Of a DNA stretch of 64,000 nucleotides, positions 17,479 through 27,251 are shown one piece after another. The number at the start of each line of letters is the position of its first letter. Position 1 is the stretch's first letter. The notes under the pieces are model-generated. The model made no database searches. It had not been told where the DNA came from and saw only the letters and a list, made by a program, of their open reading frames with translations. A program made the position numbers and the translations under genes. The DNA is from Pseudofrancisella aestuarii (GTDB taxonomy: Bacteria > Pseudomonadota > Gammaproteobacteria > Francisellales > Francisellaceae), in contig NZ_QLIS02000001.1 of NCBI RefSeq assembly GCF_003574475.2, positions 1-64,000 on the forward strand. The letters are read 5' to 3'.

Positions 17479-19014
17479 TTAATGTCCCATCACAGCGGGA
17501 GCATCTTTAGGAGGCTCTTTTAAAAAAAATGGGAAAACTGCTAATCCTAGACTAGCTAAACCTACAATATAAAAGGAGTCTAAATAACTCATTAAGCTAC
17601 TTTGGAATAAAACTTGTTGTTGTGCCATAGCAACTTGAGTTGTTAAATCGTTGAATGGAGAGCTTTGTGACCAAGCTTGGAAGTTTGGACTTAAGGCAGA
17701 GATGCTATTTCCTACTTCTTGAAAATTTACTTGTTGAGCTCTAGAAATTATTGTTGCTACAAAAGCTGTTCCTACCGAACCACCAAAGTTTCTAAAGAAG
17801 TTAAAAGCTCCAGACATGTCTCCCATATCTTCCTCTTTAATGCCAACAGTTACCATTTGCATTAATGGTATAAAAAATAACATCATCCCAACACCTTGAA
17901 GCATTGTTGTGGTAAGAATATGGAGTTCACTTGGAACATTAGAGAAGTGAGCTTGCATAAATGATGAAATAGCAAAAATCACCATTCCAGAACTCATTGT
18001 AGTACGACAGCCAATCCTTTTAATTAAAAATCCTTGAGCTACTATGGCTGTAGCTGCAGCAGCAACACCTCGTGGAGCAGTAATATAACCTGCTAAATCA
18101 ACTGGGTAGTTATATATTTGTTGCAACATTGTTGGTAAATATGCCATCGCAGCAGAAAAAAGTAATACAAAGGTGAAACATAAAAATGAAGCTATAACAA
18201 AGTTTAGATTTTTAAATATACTTAGTTTGATAACTGATGAATATGTAATTCCGCGCCATAAGAAAAAACCTATTCCGATGATAGCTATTGCTAGAAGAAT
18301 GATTATTTCAATAGAGTCAAACCAACCATTTGTGTTGCCATTATCAACAAAAAGCTCTAGACAGCCAATCCCAATAGCCATGAATCCAAAGCTAATATAA
18401 TCAATTTTTATATTTTTGATTTTTGTATTGTCCATCATAATAAAAATCATGATTCCAGCTACTAAACAAATAGGGACATTTACATAAAATATCCAACGCC
18501 AAGACATATTTTCAGTTATAGCTCCACCAAGTACTGGTCCTAATATGGGACCCATTACTATAACCATGCTATATACAGCCATCATTTTATTAAATTCATC
18601 TTTTTTAAAATTTGTGGATATGTATGCTTGGGCTAGAGATGGAAGGAAAGCTCCTCCTATACCTTGTAATCCTCTGAAGATAATCATCTCAGTTAAAGAT
18701 GTTGATATGCCACAAAGAGCAGAAGAAACTCCAAAAATCATGGCAGAAACAAGAGCGACACGCTTCATCCCATATTTTTCAATTACAAGACCTGAGAGTA
18801 AAATACAAATAGCAGCAGCTACGATATATATAGTTGTAACATCGGCAATGGTTTCGATATTAGCACCAACAGCGCCCATTATTTGAGGTATTGCAACAGC
18901 AACAATAGTTAAATCCACAATTTCAGCAAGAGCCAACAAACTAATAGCAAGAGCAATAATAGTTTTCTTTTGAGTCCAAAAATTACTTTCGCTTTTTATT
19001 TCTGTTTCTTGCAT
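17479..19014 (-). CDS. emrB: EmrB/QacA-type multidrug exporter (MFS, DHA2 family)
   Basis: 511 aa with about 14 membrane helices, as in DHA2 drug:proton antiporters. Motif A-like 'SGLVIEKYGMKRVALVSAMI' and motif C 'GPILGPVLGG' are present. It drives proton-coupled export of hydrophobic compounds through EmrA and the outer membrane factor encoded downstream. An extended -10 promoter lies about 37 nt upstream of the ATG. No regulator gene is adjacent. Confidence 0.93.
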   Translation of the reverse strand: MQETEIKSESNFWTQKKTIIALAISLLALAEIVDLTIVAVAIPQIMGAVGANIETIADVTTIYIVAAAICILLSGLVIEKYGMKRVALVSAMIFGVSSALCGISTSLTEMIIFRGLQGIGGAFLPSLAQAYISTNFKKDEFNKMMAVYSMVIVMGPILGPVLGGAITENMSWRWIFYVNVPICLVAGIMIFIMMDNTKIKNIKIDYISFGFMAIGIGCLELFVDNGNTNGWFDSIEIIILLAIAIIGIGFFLWRGITYSSVIKLSIFKNLNFVIASFLCFTFVLLFSAAMAYLPTMLQQIYNYPVDLAGYITAPRGVAAAATAIVAQGFLIKRIGCRTTMSSGMVIFAISSFMQAHFSNVPSELHILTTTMLQGVGMMLFFIPLMQMVTVGIKEEDMGDMSGAFNFFRNFGGSVGTAFVATIISRAQQVNFQEVGNSISALSPNFQAWSQSSPFNDLTTQVAMAQQQVLFQSSLMSYLDSFYIVGLASLGLAVFPFFLKEPPKDAPAVMGH

Positions 19015-19050
19015 TTGTCAAAAGAGATGAAGGATAGAAAATTAGTTAGA

Positions 19051-19059
19051 ATTATAGCA
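19051..19059 (-). promoter_or_regulatory. Extended -10 promoter of the emr operon
   Basis: On the minus strand TGCTATAAT (19059-19051) is a perfect TGN-TATAAT element, about 37 nt upstream of emrB. No recognisable -35 hexamer lies at 17 nt. Confidence 0.5.
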
Positions 19060-19087
19060 TGTTTTAAATTATTTATAACCTCGGGAT

Positions 19088-20785
19088 TTATTTGCTTAAG
19101 AACTCAGTTTTTAGTTTTTTAATATCAATCTTACCAGTATTATTTTTGGGTAATGTTTCAATTAAGATACAAGTTTTAGGAACTTTATAGCTTGCAAGTC
19201 TTTCTTTACAATGATTAAGTATATCTTGCTCTGATAGTTTAGATCCTGGAGTTAAGGAAATAAAAGCAATAGCTCTTTCACCAGATGTTTTGGAAGGAAT
19301 TCCTGTAACAGCAACTTCTCGTATATCTTTAAGTTTAGAAATACAAAGCTCAACTTCTCTGGGATAGACGTTAAAGCCAGAGACTATAATCATATTCTTT
19401 AATCTATCTGTAATTGTAAGACGGCCTTTTTTATCTATATATCCAATATCTCCAGTTTTTAACCAGCCATCATCTGTGAAGTAAAGCTTATTGTTTTCAT
19501 CATCATTCCAGAAACCTTGACATTGTTGTGGACCCTTTAACCATATCTCACCTTCATCATAACAGTTATTTATTTCTTCAAAAGTTTTTATATCTCTTAT
19601 ACTTAGTTCAGTGTTTGGAATTGGATAACCGCATGTTCCGAAGTAGTCAAATTCTGACTCATTAAATTTATTTAATGAAATAGCGGGAGACATTTCTGTC
19701 ATTCCATATCCTTCTTTGAGTTCAACACCGGTTCTATCTAACCATTTTAAGTATATCTTCCTAGATATTGGCATTCCGCCACTTAAGGAATATTTATATT
19801 TTGATTTGTTTATTTTGTCAAAATTAGGATGGTCTAATAAGGCCATATATAAAGTATTAAGGCCATTAAAAATAGTAAACTCATTTTTAGACATCGTTTT
19901 TATTAGATCTTTTATATCTCTAGCATTAGGGATAAGGATATTCTTTGCACCAGCAAAGAAGAAACATAGTAGGTTAGCACTTAGTGAAAATATGTGATAC
20001 AAAGGTAGTGCAGTTATAACAACTTGTGAATAAAGGTCTAAATCGCCATTAACCCATGCCCAAACTTGTTTAATATTGGATACTAAATTATCATGAGTTA
20101 ATATAGCTCCTTTAGGAGTTCCTGTTGTGCCACTAGAGTATTGTAAGCATAAAATATCTTCTTTAGATATATTGGGTTTTTGATACCTATTTTCTTTACC
20201 AGAAAGAGCTTTTGAAAAAGCTATAAATTTATTTTTATCATAGTTGGGTTTATTTTTAATTAGATATTTTGATACAAGACCAATAATTTGTTTTTTAGGA
20301 AATGAATATAAGTCTGCAATATTTGTTACAATAGAATGTTCTAAAGAAGGAATATCATCTTTAGCATTTTGTATATGATTAGCAAACATATCCATAACGA
20401 TAGCGCATTTAACATTACAATTATTAAATATAGCTTTAAGCTCTTCAGCAGTATAGAGAGGATTTGTATTTACAAAAACAGCTCCAATTTTAACGCATGC
20501 AAAAAGACTAACTGTAAACTGTATACAGTTAGGTAAGACTATAGCTACTCTATCACCTTTTTGGATATTTAATTCATTTTGTAAATAGCTAGCTAATTTT
20601 GATGACAGTTTATTAATCTCTTTAAAAGAAAATTCTTCAGAATGACATGTGACAGCTATTCTATTAGAGTATTGAGAAATTGCTTCATCATATAAGTCTA
20701 ATAAAGTCTGATAGTTTTTCTCTATTTTATGAGGAGTATATTCAGGGTAGTTATTTAGCCATGTTTCTCTTGAGAACGTTGTCAT
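19088..20785 (-). CDS. fadD: Long-chain fatty acid-CoA ligase
   Basis: 565 aa acyl-CoA synthetase of the ANL superfamily. The AMP-binding P-loop is 'LQYSSGTTGTPKGAILTHDN' (about 213-232), the A5 motif is 'EGYGMTEMSPAIS', the hinge is 'ITDRLKNMIIVSGFNVYP', and the catalytic C-terminal lysine is in 'NNTGKIDIKKL'. It activates fatty acids to acyl-CoA for beta-oxidation or lipid use. It lies between the efflux operon and a peptide transporter, with its own upstream gap of 67 nt. Confidence 0.92.
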   Translation of the reverse strand: MTTFSRETWLNNYPEYTPHKIEKNYQTLLDLYDEAISQYSNRIAVTCHSEEFSFKEINKLSSKLASYLQNELNIQKGDRVAIVLPNCIQFTVSLFACVKIGAVFVNTNPLYTAEELKAIFNNCNVKCAIVMDMFANHIQNAKDDIPSLEHSIVTNIADLYSFPKKQIIGLVSKYLIKNKPNYDKNKFIAFSKALSGKENRYQKPNISKEDILCLQYSSGTTGTPKGAILTHDNLVSNIKQVWAWVNGDLDLYSQVVITALPLYHIFSLSANLLCFFFAGAKNILIPNARDIKDLIKTMSKNEFTIFNGLNTLYMALLDHPNFDKINKSKYKYSLSGGMPISRKIYLKWLDRTGVELKEGYGMTEMSPAISLNKFNESEFDYFGTCGYPIPNTELSIRDIKTFEEINNCYDEGEIWLKGPQQCQGFWNDDENNKLYFTDDGWLKTGDIGYIDKKGRLTITDRLKNMIIVSGFNVYPREVELCISKLKDIREVAVTGIPSKTSGERAIAFISLTPGSKLSEQDILNHCKERLASYKVPKTCILIETLPKNNTGKIDIKKLKTEFLSK

Positions 20786-20852
20786 AAAAATAATATCAAA
20801 TATATATGTGGTTATATTTTAACAAAAAAAGAAAAATTTTTTATAACTTTGA

Positions 20853-22307
20853 TTAAACATTATCCATTTTATGATCTTCAATCGTATGTAGACCTTTAAT
20901 ATATTTATTTAATGTTGGTATTAGAATAACCATTATTATAGTTGTTATTATTAGAGCAAACGATATTGTTCCAAATACATGAGTATAGGTATCTAAACTC
21001 TGTTGCGCTGTTAATGTGTCACCTTCAGGAACTGCAATAAAAGATCCTATGTAAGAAGCAAGATATGATGCAATCATGCTAGAAATAAACCAGAACCCCA
21101 TAACAAAACCAGAAAAAGCAGCAGGGCAGAGCTCAGCTACCATTGCTAATCCAAGCCCTGAAATTAGAAGTTCTCCTAGTGATGATGTCGCATATGAAGC
21201 GACTAGCCACCAGCCAGATACCATTCCATTTACTGCGAAATATTTTGTTATATAAAGAGTAGTATATGAAACTAACATCATAGCCATTCCAAAACAGAAT
21301 TTACTAGCATGGCTGGAATCAATTTTTCTATATATTATAGTTAGTAAAGGCGATAGTAGCACAATCCAGAAAGGATTTAGCATTTGATATTGTGCTGCAG
21401 GAACATCCCATCCAAAAATAGTCATTTCTACATTATGTACAGCAAAAAAAGTAAGTGTAGTAGGCATCTGAAAATATAAAGCAAAGAATATTATAGCTTG
21501 GATTATAAGAACTAGAGCCACAAGCATTCTATTTCTCTCATAACTGTTTGAAGAAAATGCTATATATAAGAAGTAGGTAGTAGCAATAATTACTACAATA
21601 GCTGTTAAGCTTATACATAATTTAGTGTTCGGCAATATATTGGCAATTATTAGAAGAGCAACTAAAGCGCCAGCTAAAGTATAAACAAGTTTTGTCTTAT
21701 TTAGAGGTTTGCTTCCAGCATCAGTATATAGAGTTTTCATTTTTCCATAAAAAAGAAAAAATGCAACAAGTCCTGTAATAAGACCTATTCCGCAAACAGT
21801 AAAGGCATATTTATATCCCCAAACTTCGGAAATTATTGGTGTTATACTCATTGAAAATAGAGACCCTATATTTATAGCCATATAGTAGAGAGTCATAGCT
21901 CCATCTAAGCGAGAATCGCCTTTTTCAAACATTTTTGATATTAATGAAGAAGGGTTAGCTTTAAATATAGCATTACCAATAATTATCCCTGCTAATGTGT
22001 AATAAATAGTGCTGTGACTTGCAAAACTAAAAGAACAATAAGAAATGGCAAGTATAGCAGACCCAAGCACAACACTTCTTTTGGCACCAAGTACTTTGTC
22101 ACCTAAATAACCACCAACCCAAACAAAGCCATATGTAAAAGCAAACATTGATCCCATTAAAAAGATAGTTTCTTTTTCACTAATTCCAAGTTTACGGGTA
22201 AAGTATAGTGAAATAATAGCTTGGAAGCCGTAGAATCCAAATCTTTCCCAAAATTCTATTGTCCAAACAATCCAAAAGGGAGCCGATAAAGTTTTTCTTT
22301 GTTGCAT
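20853..22307 (-). CDS. Proton-dependent oligopeptide transporter (POT/PTR family)
   Basis: 484 aa, 12-14 membrane helices. The proton-coupling motif ExxERFxYYG appears as 'EFWERFGFYGFQA' in helix 1, and the PTR signature region is 'GGYLGDKVLGAKRSVVLGS'. It imports di- and tripeptides with protons, relevant to an amino-acid-requiring intracellular lifestyle. Single gene; no neighbouring peptidase. Confidence 0.9.
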   Translation of the reverse strand: MQQRKTLSAPFWIVWTIEFWERFGFYGFQAIISLYFTRKLGISEKETIFLMGSMFAFTYGFVWVGGYLGDKVLGAKRSVVLGSAILAISYCSFSFASHSTIYYTLAGIIIGNAIFKANPSSLISKMFEKGDSRLDGAMTLYYMAINIGSLFSMSITPIISEVWGYKYAFTVCGIGLITGLVAFFLFYGKMKTLYTDAGSKPLNKTKLVYTLAGALVALLIIANILPNTKLCISLTAIVVIIATTYFLYIAFSSNSYERNRMLVALVLIIQAIIFFALYFQMPTTLTFFAVHNVEMTIFGWDVPAAQYQMLNPFWIVLLSPLLTIIYRKIDSSHASKFCFGMAMMLVSYTTLYITKYFAVNGMVSGWWLVASYATSSLGELLISGLGLAMVAELCPAAFSGFVMGFWFISSMIASYLASYIGSFIAVPEGDTLTAQQSLDTYTHVFGTISFALIITTIIMVILIPTLNKYIKGLHTIEDHKMDNV

Positions 22308-22390
22308 GAGATTGTCTCATAAAAAATATCAGTAACTATAAATTAAAGCACTTAAAAAAGCTGTATGCAATTTTATTGATAAATAATAGC

Positions 22391-23125
22391 CTATTTTTGT
22401 TTTAGAAAGTTTATTATAGAAATTAGACTTATGTGGGCTGTTTCTGATTTTAAAATTCTATCACCTAGATTCATAGTTAGACTATTGTTTTGATTGTTTA
22501 TGAACTTAACTTCTTCATCAGTAAAACCGCCTTCAGGACCTATGAAAATGTTAAAGCTATTGTTGGATATGATATTTAATTCTATGTTGTTTTCTTTATT
22601 TTTAGTGTAGGGACATAAGACTATATTTAAAGCATTTGCAAGATTTATTTCAAATAAGTTTATAATATTATGTATTTTGGGTATAAATACTCGCCCACAT
22701 TGTTCAGAAGCATTAATAGCAATTTTCTGCCATCTATCAATTTTTTTATCAAAATGTTTATGGTCAAACTTATGATTGGTTCGATCAGTTACTATAGGAA
22801 TTATATTATTAACTCCTAATTCTGTAGCTTTTTGAACAACTAAATCAAAGTTCTCGTTTTTAATAATTGATTGATATAGATTTATATTGTAATTATTTTC
22901 TTTCTCAATCTTTATAGAGTCAATGATGTTGATTGTTAAGTGTTTATTTGAAATGTTATTTATTTTAGTAATATATTCTAAGCTATCTTTGTTGTTGAAA
23001 AGGTTTATTAAATCGCCTTTTTTTAACCTTAGGACATTTTTAAAATAATTATAATATTCTCCTGATATCTCAGTTTCTATAAGAGATTTGTTAATTTCAG
23101 GAAAAAAACCACGAATTGTTCTCAT
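22391..23125 (-). CDS. rsmE: 16S rRNA (uracil-1498-N3)-methyltransferase
   Basis: 244 aa RsmE, a SPOUT methyltransferase. The N-terminal PUA-like domain begins 'MRTIRGFFPEI'. The SAM knot is formed by 'IFIGPEGGFTDEEV' and 'NLGDRILKSETAHISLI'. 'KATELGVNNIIPIVTDR' and 'INASEQCGRVFIPKI' are further family motifs. It modifies U1498 of 16S rRNA. Divergent from the DUF445 gene. Confidence 0.95.
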   Translation of the reverse strand: MRTIRGFFPEINKSLIETEISGEYYNYFKNVLRLKKGDLINLFNNKDSLEYITKINNISNKHLTINIIDSIKIEKENNYNINLYQSIIKNENFDLVVQKATELGVNNIIPIVTDRTNHKFDHKHFDKKIDRWQKIAINASEQCGRVFIPKIHNIINLFEINLANALNIVLCPYTKNKENNIELNIISNNSFNIFIGPEGGFTDEEVKFINNQNNSLTMNLGDRILKSETAHISLISIINFLKQK

Positions 23126-23204
23126 TAGATATTTTTAATTAATCTAAATATTTTACTATTATATAATATATAAAAATTTAATAGAGTAGAGAAGAAGGTC
23201 GGAG

Positions 23205-23888
23205 ATGTTTTCTATAAATAAAAGTTTTTTAACTAATTTAATTGCACTACTTTTAGTAGTGATTGGTGTATATATGGCTAATCAACAAATAAAATCTGTA
23301 GGTTTTTACGCATTGTCTGGAGCTATCACAAATTGGATAGCAATATATATGTTATTCGAAAAAATTCCATTTGTTTATGGTTCTGGAATAATTCCTAACA
23401 AATTTGAAAACTTTAAAAGAGCTATAAAAAATATGATAATGCATCAGTTTTTTTCTGAAAAAAATATAGAAAAATTTCTAAGCACTTCAGATATGGAGCC
23501 TATACTAAAAGAGGCTTTAGTTAAAAAGTTAGATTATAATAAAATTTTTGATAGCTTTATTGATGCAATAATGTCTAGTAGTTATGGCTCAATGATAGAT
23601 ATGTTTTTAGGTGGGAGAACAGGACTGGAGAGTTTAAGAGAAAAGTTTATAGAGAAAATAGATAAAATGATTAGTGATCTTTTGAAAAATTCACATTTTG
23701 ATAATTTAAGTATTTCTAGTATGGCTAAGGAGAAAATAGAAAGTATTATAAATTCTAGATTAGATGAGTTAACTCCTAAAATGGTAAAAGATATTATTCA
23801 ACAAATAATTAGAGAGCATTTAGCTTGGTTAGTTGTTTGGGGCGGTGTTTTTGGAGGAGTCATCGGATTTATTGCTAGTTATTTTTAA
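23205..23888 (+). CDS. DUF445 family membrane protein
   Basis: 227 aa. Hydrophobic segments lie at about 10-45 and at the extreme C-terminus (about 208-227), with a helical soluble middle. The 'LSGAITNWIAIYMLFEKIPFVYGSGIIPNKF' region is the family hallmark. Function is not known. A GGAG ribosome site precedes the ATG. The last 19 codons, which encode the final membrane helix, overlap the 3' end of the convergent lipid-transport accessory gene by 60 nt. Confidence 0.8.
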   Translation: MFSINKSFLTNLIALLLVVIGVYMANQQIKSVGFYALSGAITNWIAIYMLFEKIPFVYGSGIIPNKFENFKRAIKNMIMHQFFSEKNIEKFLSTSDMEPILKEALVKKLDYNKIFDSFIDAIMSSSYGSMIDMFLGGRTGLESLREKFIEKIDKMISDLLKNSHFDNLSISSMAKEKIESIINSRLDELTPKMVKDIIQQIIREHLAWLVVWGGVFGGVIGFIASYF

Positions 23889-24548
23889 AGCGGACAATAA
23901 AGATGGCGGCGCTTTTTTATCTTTTTCAATTTTTAGATGTTCAATTAACCATGGTCTTAACTGAGTAAATATGTCATTAATAGCGAGGTTAGTAAGATCA
24001 ACATATTGATCAGCAGTTATATTATCGCCAATATCACCTTTCTCAAACTTTATTGTTTTAATTAAAGTTTTTTTAGTTTTTTCATTAGTTAGATAAAAAG
24101 TTATATAGAAATAAAATTTATGTGTATCTAAGTTTAGAATAGGTCCGTATGGAGTTGTTCCAGATATAGTAAAGTCTTGGCGTATATTTATATCTTGAAA
24201 TGCGAGTCGAGTAACTGCATTTGTATTTAATATATATTCAAATAAGGCTACTGTGAGCATTTTACTTATTGGAACAGCCCATGCACTATTTTCAAATTGA
24301 TGTACTTGGTTGTCTTTTATGTAAAACATGTCAGTAGACTTTATAGCTTGAGCTTGAATGCTGTAAACTAACAAGGTTGTATTAATATCAGCCTCTCCTA
24401 CGTTTGGAAGCCCACTATCTCCTCTATGTTGATGTAACACATAAGCTTTCTCTACAGGTACGTCAATTGGCCCATCAAATATTGAAAAAGCAAAAGTTTT
24501 AAAAGGAATTGTTAATATAGCTATACTTAATAATATGTATTTTTTCAT
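23829..24548 (-). CDS. PqiC-like ABC transport auxiliary protein (exported)
   Basis: 239 aa. A signal peptide ('YILLSIAILTIPFKTFAFS') is followed by a domain resembling ABC_trans_aux/PqiC ('KAYVLHQHRGD', 'SAWAVPISKMLTVALFEYI'). Its position at the end of an Mce operon supports that assignment. Known PqiC-type proteins are outer membrane lipoproteins, but no cysteine lies near this signal peptide. The last 19 residues form a polar, probably disordered tail encoded antisense to the DUF445 gene. Spacing to mlaD is 16 nt. Confidence 0.7.
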   Translation of the reverse strand: MKKYILLSIAILTIPFKTFAFSIFDGPIDVPVEKAYVLHQHRGDSGLPNVGEADINTTLLVYSIQAQAIKSTDMFYIKDNQVHQFENSAWAVPISKMLTVALFEYILNTNAVTRLAFQDINIRQDFTISGTTPYGPILNLDTHKFYFYITFYLTNEKTKKTLIKTIKFEKGDIGDNITADQYVDLTNLAINDIFTQLRPWLIEHLKIEKDKKAPPSLLSALKITSNKSDDSSKNTAPNN

Positions 24549-24564
24549 AATAATGTTCTCTTAT

Positions 24565-25284
24565 TTAATGTTTAACGCCTCTAACAATTATTGATGGATC
24601 ATATTCTAGTAGTTGAAGAACACCATTTAATCTAACGATTGTTTCTTGCATATCTACCATAGTCTCATTCATGTCCATAAGTGTTTTATTAAAGTAAATG
24701 GATGAGTTACTTAGGTTATAAAGAAGAATGTTAGTACTATCTATTAAGTTGTTAAATGCTCCCATGTTTTCTTCAGACATCATGCCATTAAACTTTGAAG
24801 CCATTTCATTTAAAGACTTAGATATTCCATTAACGTTTTGCATAATACTATCAAATTGAGAAGGCATAGTCGCTATTTCTGGTACGCTATTTGATATTAC
24901 TTTAATAGGTTCTAAGGCTTTATCGTTTTTATCTATTTTTAAAGATAGTTCCACTTGAGATTGACCAGTTATTCCAACAGCTTGTAGTGTTGCAACAGTT
25001 TGCTGATAAATTGTAATGTCATTATTTATTTGCATAAAAACGCTTACAAGTTTTGGATTCTTCGGGTTAATTTCAATCTTGCTAACTTTACCAACTTTAA
25101 AGCCTTTATAAGATACTACTGATCCATCATTTAAGCCAGATATTGATTTAAAGTTTGCTACATAGGTTGTCGTCGGTTGCTGCTTAAAGCCACCAGATAA
25201 AGAAAATCCTATAAATATCATTACAAAAAGCATGAATAGTACAAAAAAACCAGCAAAGAGATTTTTAAAGCTATTTTCATTCAT
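24565..25284 (-). CDS. mlaD: MlaD-like Mce-domain substrate-binding protein
   Basis: 239 aa. One N-terminal membrane helix (about 9-30, 'LFAGFFVLFMLFVMIFIGF') anchors a periplasmic Mce domain with 'SISGLNDGSVVSYKGFKVGKV' (about 47-67), followed by a helical tail (about 130-225). Mce proteins form hexameric rings that shuttle phospholipids across the periplasm. The 15-nt spacing from mlaF and shared strand indicate one operon. Confidence 0.88.
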   Translation of the reverse strand: MNENSFKNLFAGFFVLFMLFVMIFIGFSLSGGFKQQPTTTYVANFKSISGLNDGSVVSYKGFKVGKVSKIEINPKNPKLVSVFMQINNDITIYQQTVATLQAVGITGQSQVELSLKIDKNDKALEPIKVISNSVPEIATMPSQFDSIMQNVNGISKSLNEMASKFNGMMSEENMGAFNNLIDSTNILLYNLSNSSIYFNKTLMDMNETMVDMQETIVRLNGVLQLLEYDPSIIVRGVKH

Positions 25285-25299
25285 TAGTATTTATCTCCT

Positions 25300-26061
25300 T
25301 TATTGATGTTGCTCATGAGAGTGAAAGAATTTTTGAATACTTTCATACTGAGTTTGTTTAGCAACATATTCAACTGTATCATGAATCATAATTTTTTTCT
25401 CATCCATATATATAATATCGTCAACAATGTTCCATATAGTATTTAGATCATGAGTAATCATTACTACTGACATTCCCAATTCCTCTTTTAAATAGAGTAT
25501 TAAGCTATCCATTGATTTTGCAGAGTAGGGGTCTAAGCCTGCATTAGGCTCATCTAAAAAAATAATTTTAGGATCTAGAGCTATTGTTCTAGCTAAAGCA
25601 ACTCTTTTAAGCATGCCTCCACTAACTTCTGATGGGTACTTATTAAAAGCACTCTCATGTAAACCGACCATTTTTAATTTTACTCTAGAAATTTCTTCTA
25701 AAATTTCTGTAGGAAGTTTTGTATGCTGCCTCAATGGAAACATAACATTTTGCAAGTTTGTTATCGAACTAAATAGAGCGCAATGCTGGAACATCATTCC
25801 CATAGAACCAGATATTGCACGTCTTTTTATAGGATTATCAGCAAGTTGTGATATTTCTTGACCTTGTAGATATATTTTACCTTCCTGTATTGGTTGAAGC
25901 ATTAATATTTCTCTCATAAGAGTGGTTTTACCACATCCACTAGCACCAATGATACAGCTTATTCTTTTTTCAGGAATATTTAGGTCAAGGTCTTTATGTA
26001 TCCATTGTCTACCAAATTTTGTTCCTAATCCACGGACTTCAATAATATTGTTATTTGCCAT
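25300..26061 (-). CDS. mlaF: MlaF-like ABC transporter ATPase
   Basis: 253 aa ABC ATPase of the Mla/Ttg2A type. Walker A is 'GASGCGKTTL' (about 38-47), the signature is 'VSGGMLKRVALARTIALDPK', Walker B is 'IIFLDEPNAGLDP', and the switch His is in 'VVMITHDLNT'. It powers lipid movement with the MlaE permease. It lies 12 nt from mlaE and 15 nt from mlaD. Confidence 0.92.
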   Translation of the reverse strand: MANNNIIEVRGLGTKFGRQWIHKDLDLNIPEKRISCIIGASGCGKTTLMREILMLQPIQEGKIYLQGQEISQLADNPIKRRAISGSMGMMFQHCALFSSITNLQNVMFPLRQHTKLPTEILEEISRVKLKMVGLHESAFNKYPSEVSGGMLKRVALARTIALDPKIIFLDEPNAGLDPYSAKSMDSLILYLKEELGMSVVMITHDLNTIWNIVDDIIYMDEKKIMIHDTVEYVAKQTQYESIQKFFHSHEQHQ

Positions 26062-26073
26062 TCTTAAAGATCC

Positions 26074-27171
26074 TTATGCTATACCATTTAGTGCTACAGC
26101 AAAGATAGCATCAACTACAATTATTAGAAAAATTGAATAGACTACACTAGCTGTTGTTGCTGCTCCGACGCTTTGAGAATCGCGCTTAACGGTAATTCCT
26201 CTTAAGCATCCTATCCCAGCGATAACTAAAGCAAAGAAAGGAGTTTTTACTAAGCCAATCCAAAAATTTCCAGCGCTTACATTTGAAAAAAGTCTTTCTA
26301 TAAACTCTAAAGGAGTTATTCCTGCGCATGCATATGTGATTGCTATTCCACCAATAATATTTGCAATCATTGCTATTACTGTAAGTACGGGCAAGCTTAT
26401 CATCAAAGCAGTAATCCTTGGTAAAATTAGCCTTTGCATAGGATCTTCACCGATTGTTTGAAGGGCATCAATCTCTTCATTTACTTTCATAATCCCTATT
26501 TCTGATGTAAAAGCTGAGCCGCTTCTACCAGCAACTATTATGGCTGTAAAAAGTGGAGCAAACTCTCTAAAAGAAGAAATTCCTAACATATCAACAACGA
26601 ATATTTGAGTCCCGTATTGCATCATTAAGTTCATGGGTAAATATGTTAAAACTAAACCAATTATCAATGACAATAATACAATAATGCTAAGAGCTTTAAT
26701 TGTAGCATCGTAGGTGACATCAAGAACAATGGAAAAAAAGGCCTTTTGAGGGCGTTTAAGAAAATTTATGTATCCTATGAAAATCGCACCAAGGAAAGAT
26801 ACAATTTTTTTAAATTCTGAGAAGAAGTTGTTTGTATTTTTTCCAAGCATATATATTTGGTTAAATATAGGTGCTACATTATTTTTTTCATTGTCAGTAA
26901 GTTCTGAAGTAGGTATATAATATTTAGAAGTTAAAGAAATAACATTATTTATTTTTTCATCTCCGTTAACAATGTTTTTTATATTTAGAGAAAAAGAGTT
27001 TAATGCTTTTAATATTAAACATGCTCCAGTAGTGTCAACTCTAGATACATCTTTAATATCTATATATTTTATTTTTTTCTTGAGAGAGTTTTTTAGTTTA
27101 GAGTAATCAGATGATTCTACCGTCCATTCCCCACTAAAATAAGCAGTACTTTCTTTTATAACTATGTCCAT
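26074..27171 (-). CDS. mlaE: MlaE-like permease with N-terminal STAS domain
   Basis: 365 aa. Residues 1-100 are a STAS-like domain ('YIDIKDVSRVDTTGACLILKAL'). The rest is the MlaE/YrbE permease with 'FGAIFIGY'-like entry, 'PLFTAIIVAGRSGSAFTSEIG' and 'EIDALQTIGEDPMQRLILPR', diagnostic for the family, and about five membrane helices. In E. coli Mla the STAS domain is a separate protein, MlaB; here it is fused. First gene of the E-F-D-auxiliary operon, so retrograde or anterograde phospholipid transport is the likely role. Confidence 0.92.
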   Translation of the reverse strand: MDIVIKESTAYFSGEWTVESSDYSKLKNSLKKKIKYIDIKDVSRVDTTGACLILKALNSFSLNIKNIVNGDEKINNVISLTSKYYIPTSELTDNEKNNVAPIFNQIYMLGKNTNNFFSEFKKIVSFLGAIFIGYINFLKRPQKAFFSIVLDVTYDATIKALSIIVLLSLIIGLVLTYLPMNLMMQYGTQIFVVDMLGISSFREFAPLFTAIIVAGRSGSAFTSEIGIMKVNEEIDALQTIGEDPMQRLILPRITALMISLPVLTVIAMIANIIGGIAITYACAGITPLEFIERLFSNVSAGNFWIGLVKTPFFALVIAGIGCLRGITVKRDSQSVGAATTASVVYSIFLIIVVDAIFAVALNGIA

Positions 27172-27251
27172 GCTTGTTTAAGAATGAGTAACCTTTAGTC
27201 AGTATACAGAAAAAAAAAGCTTAATTCTACTGAATGAGCAGTGTGTGAAGG

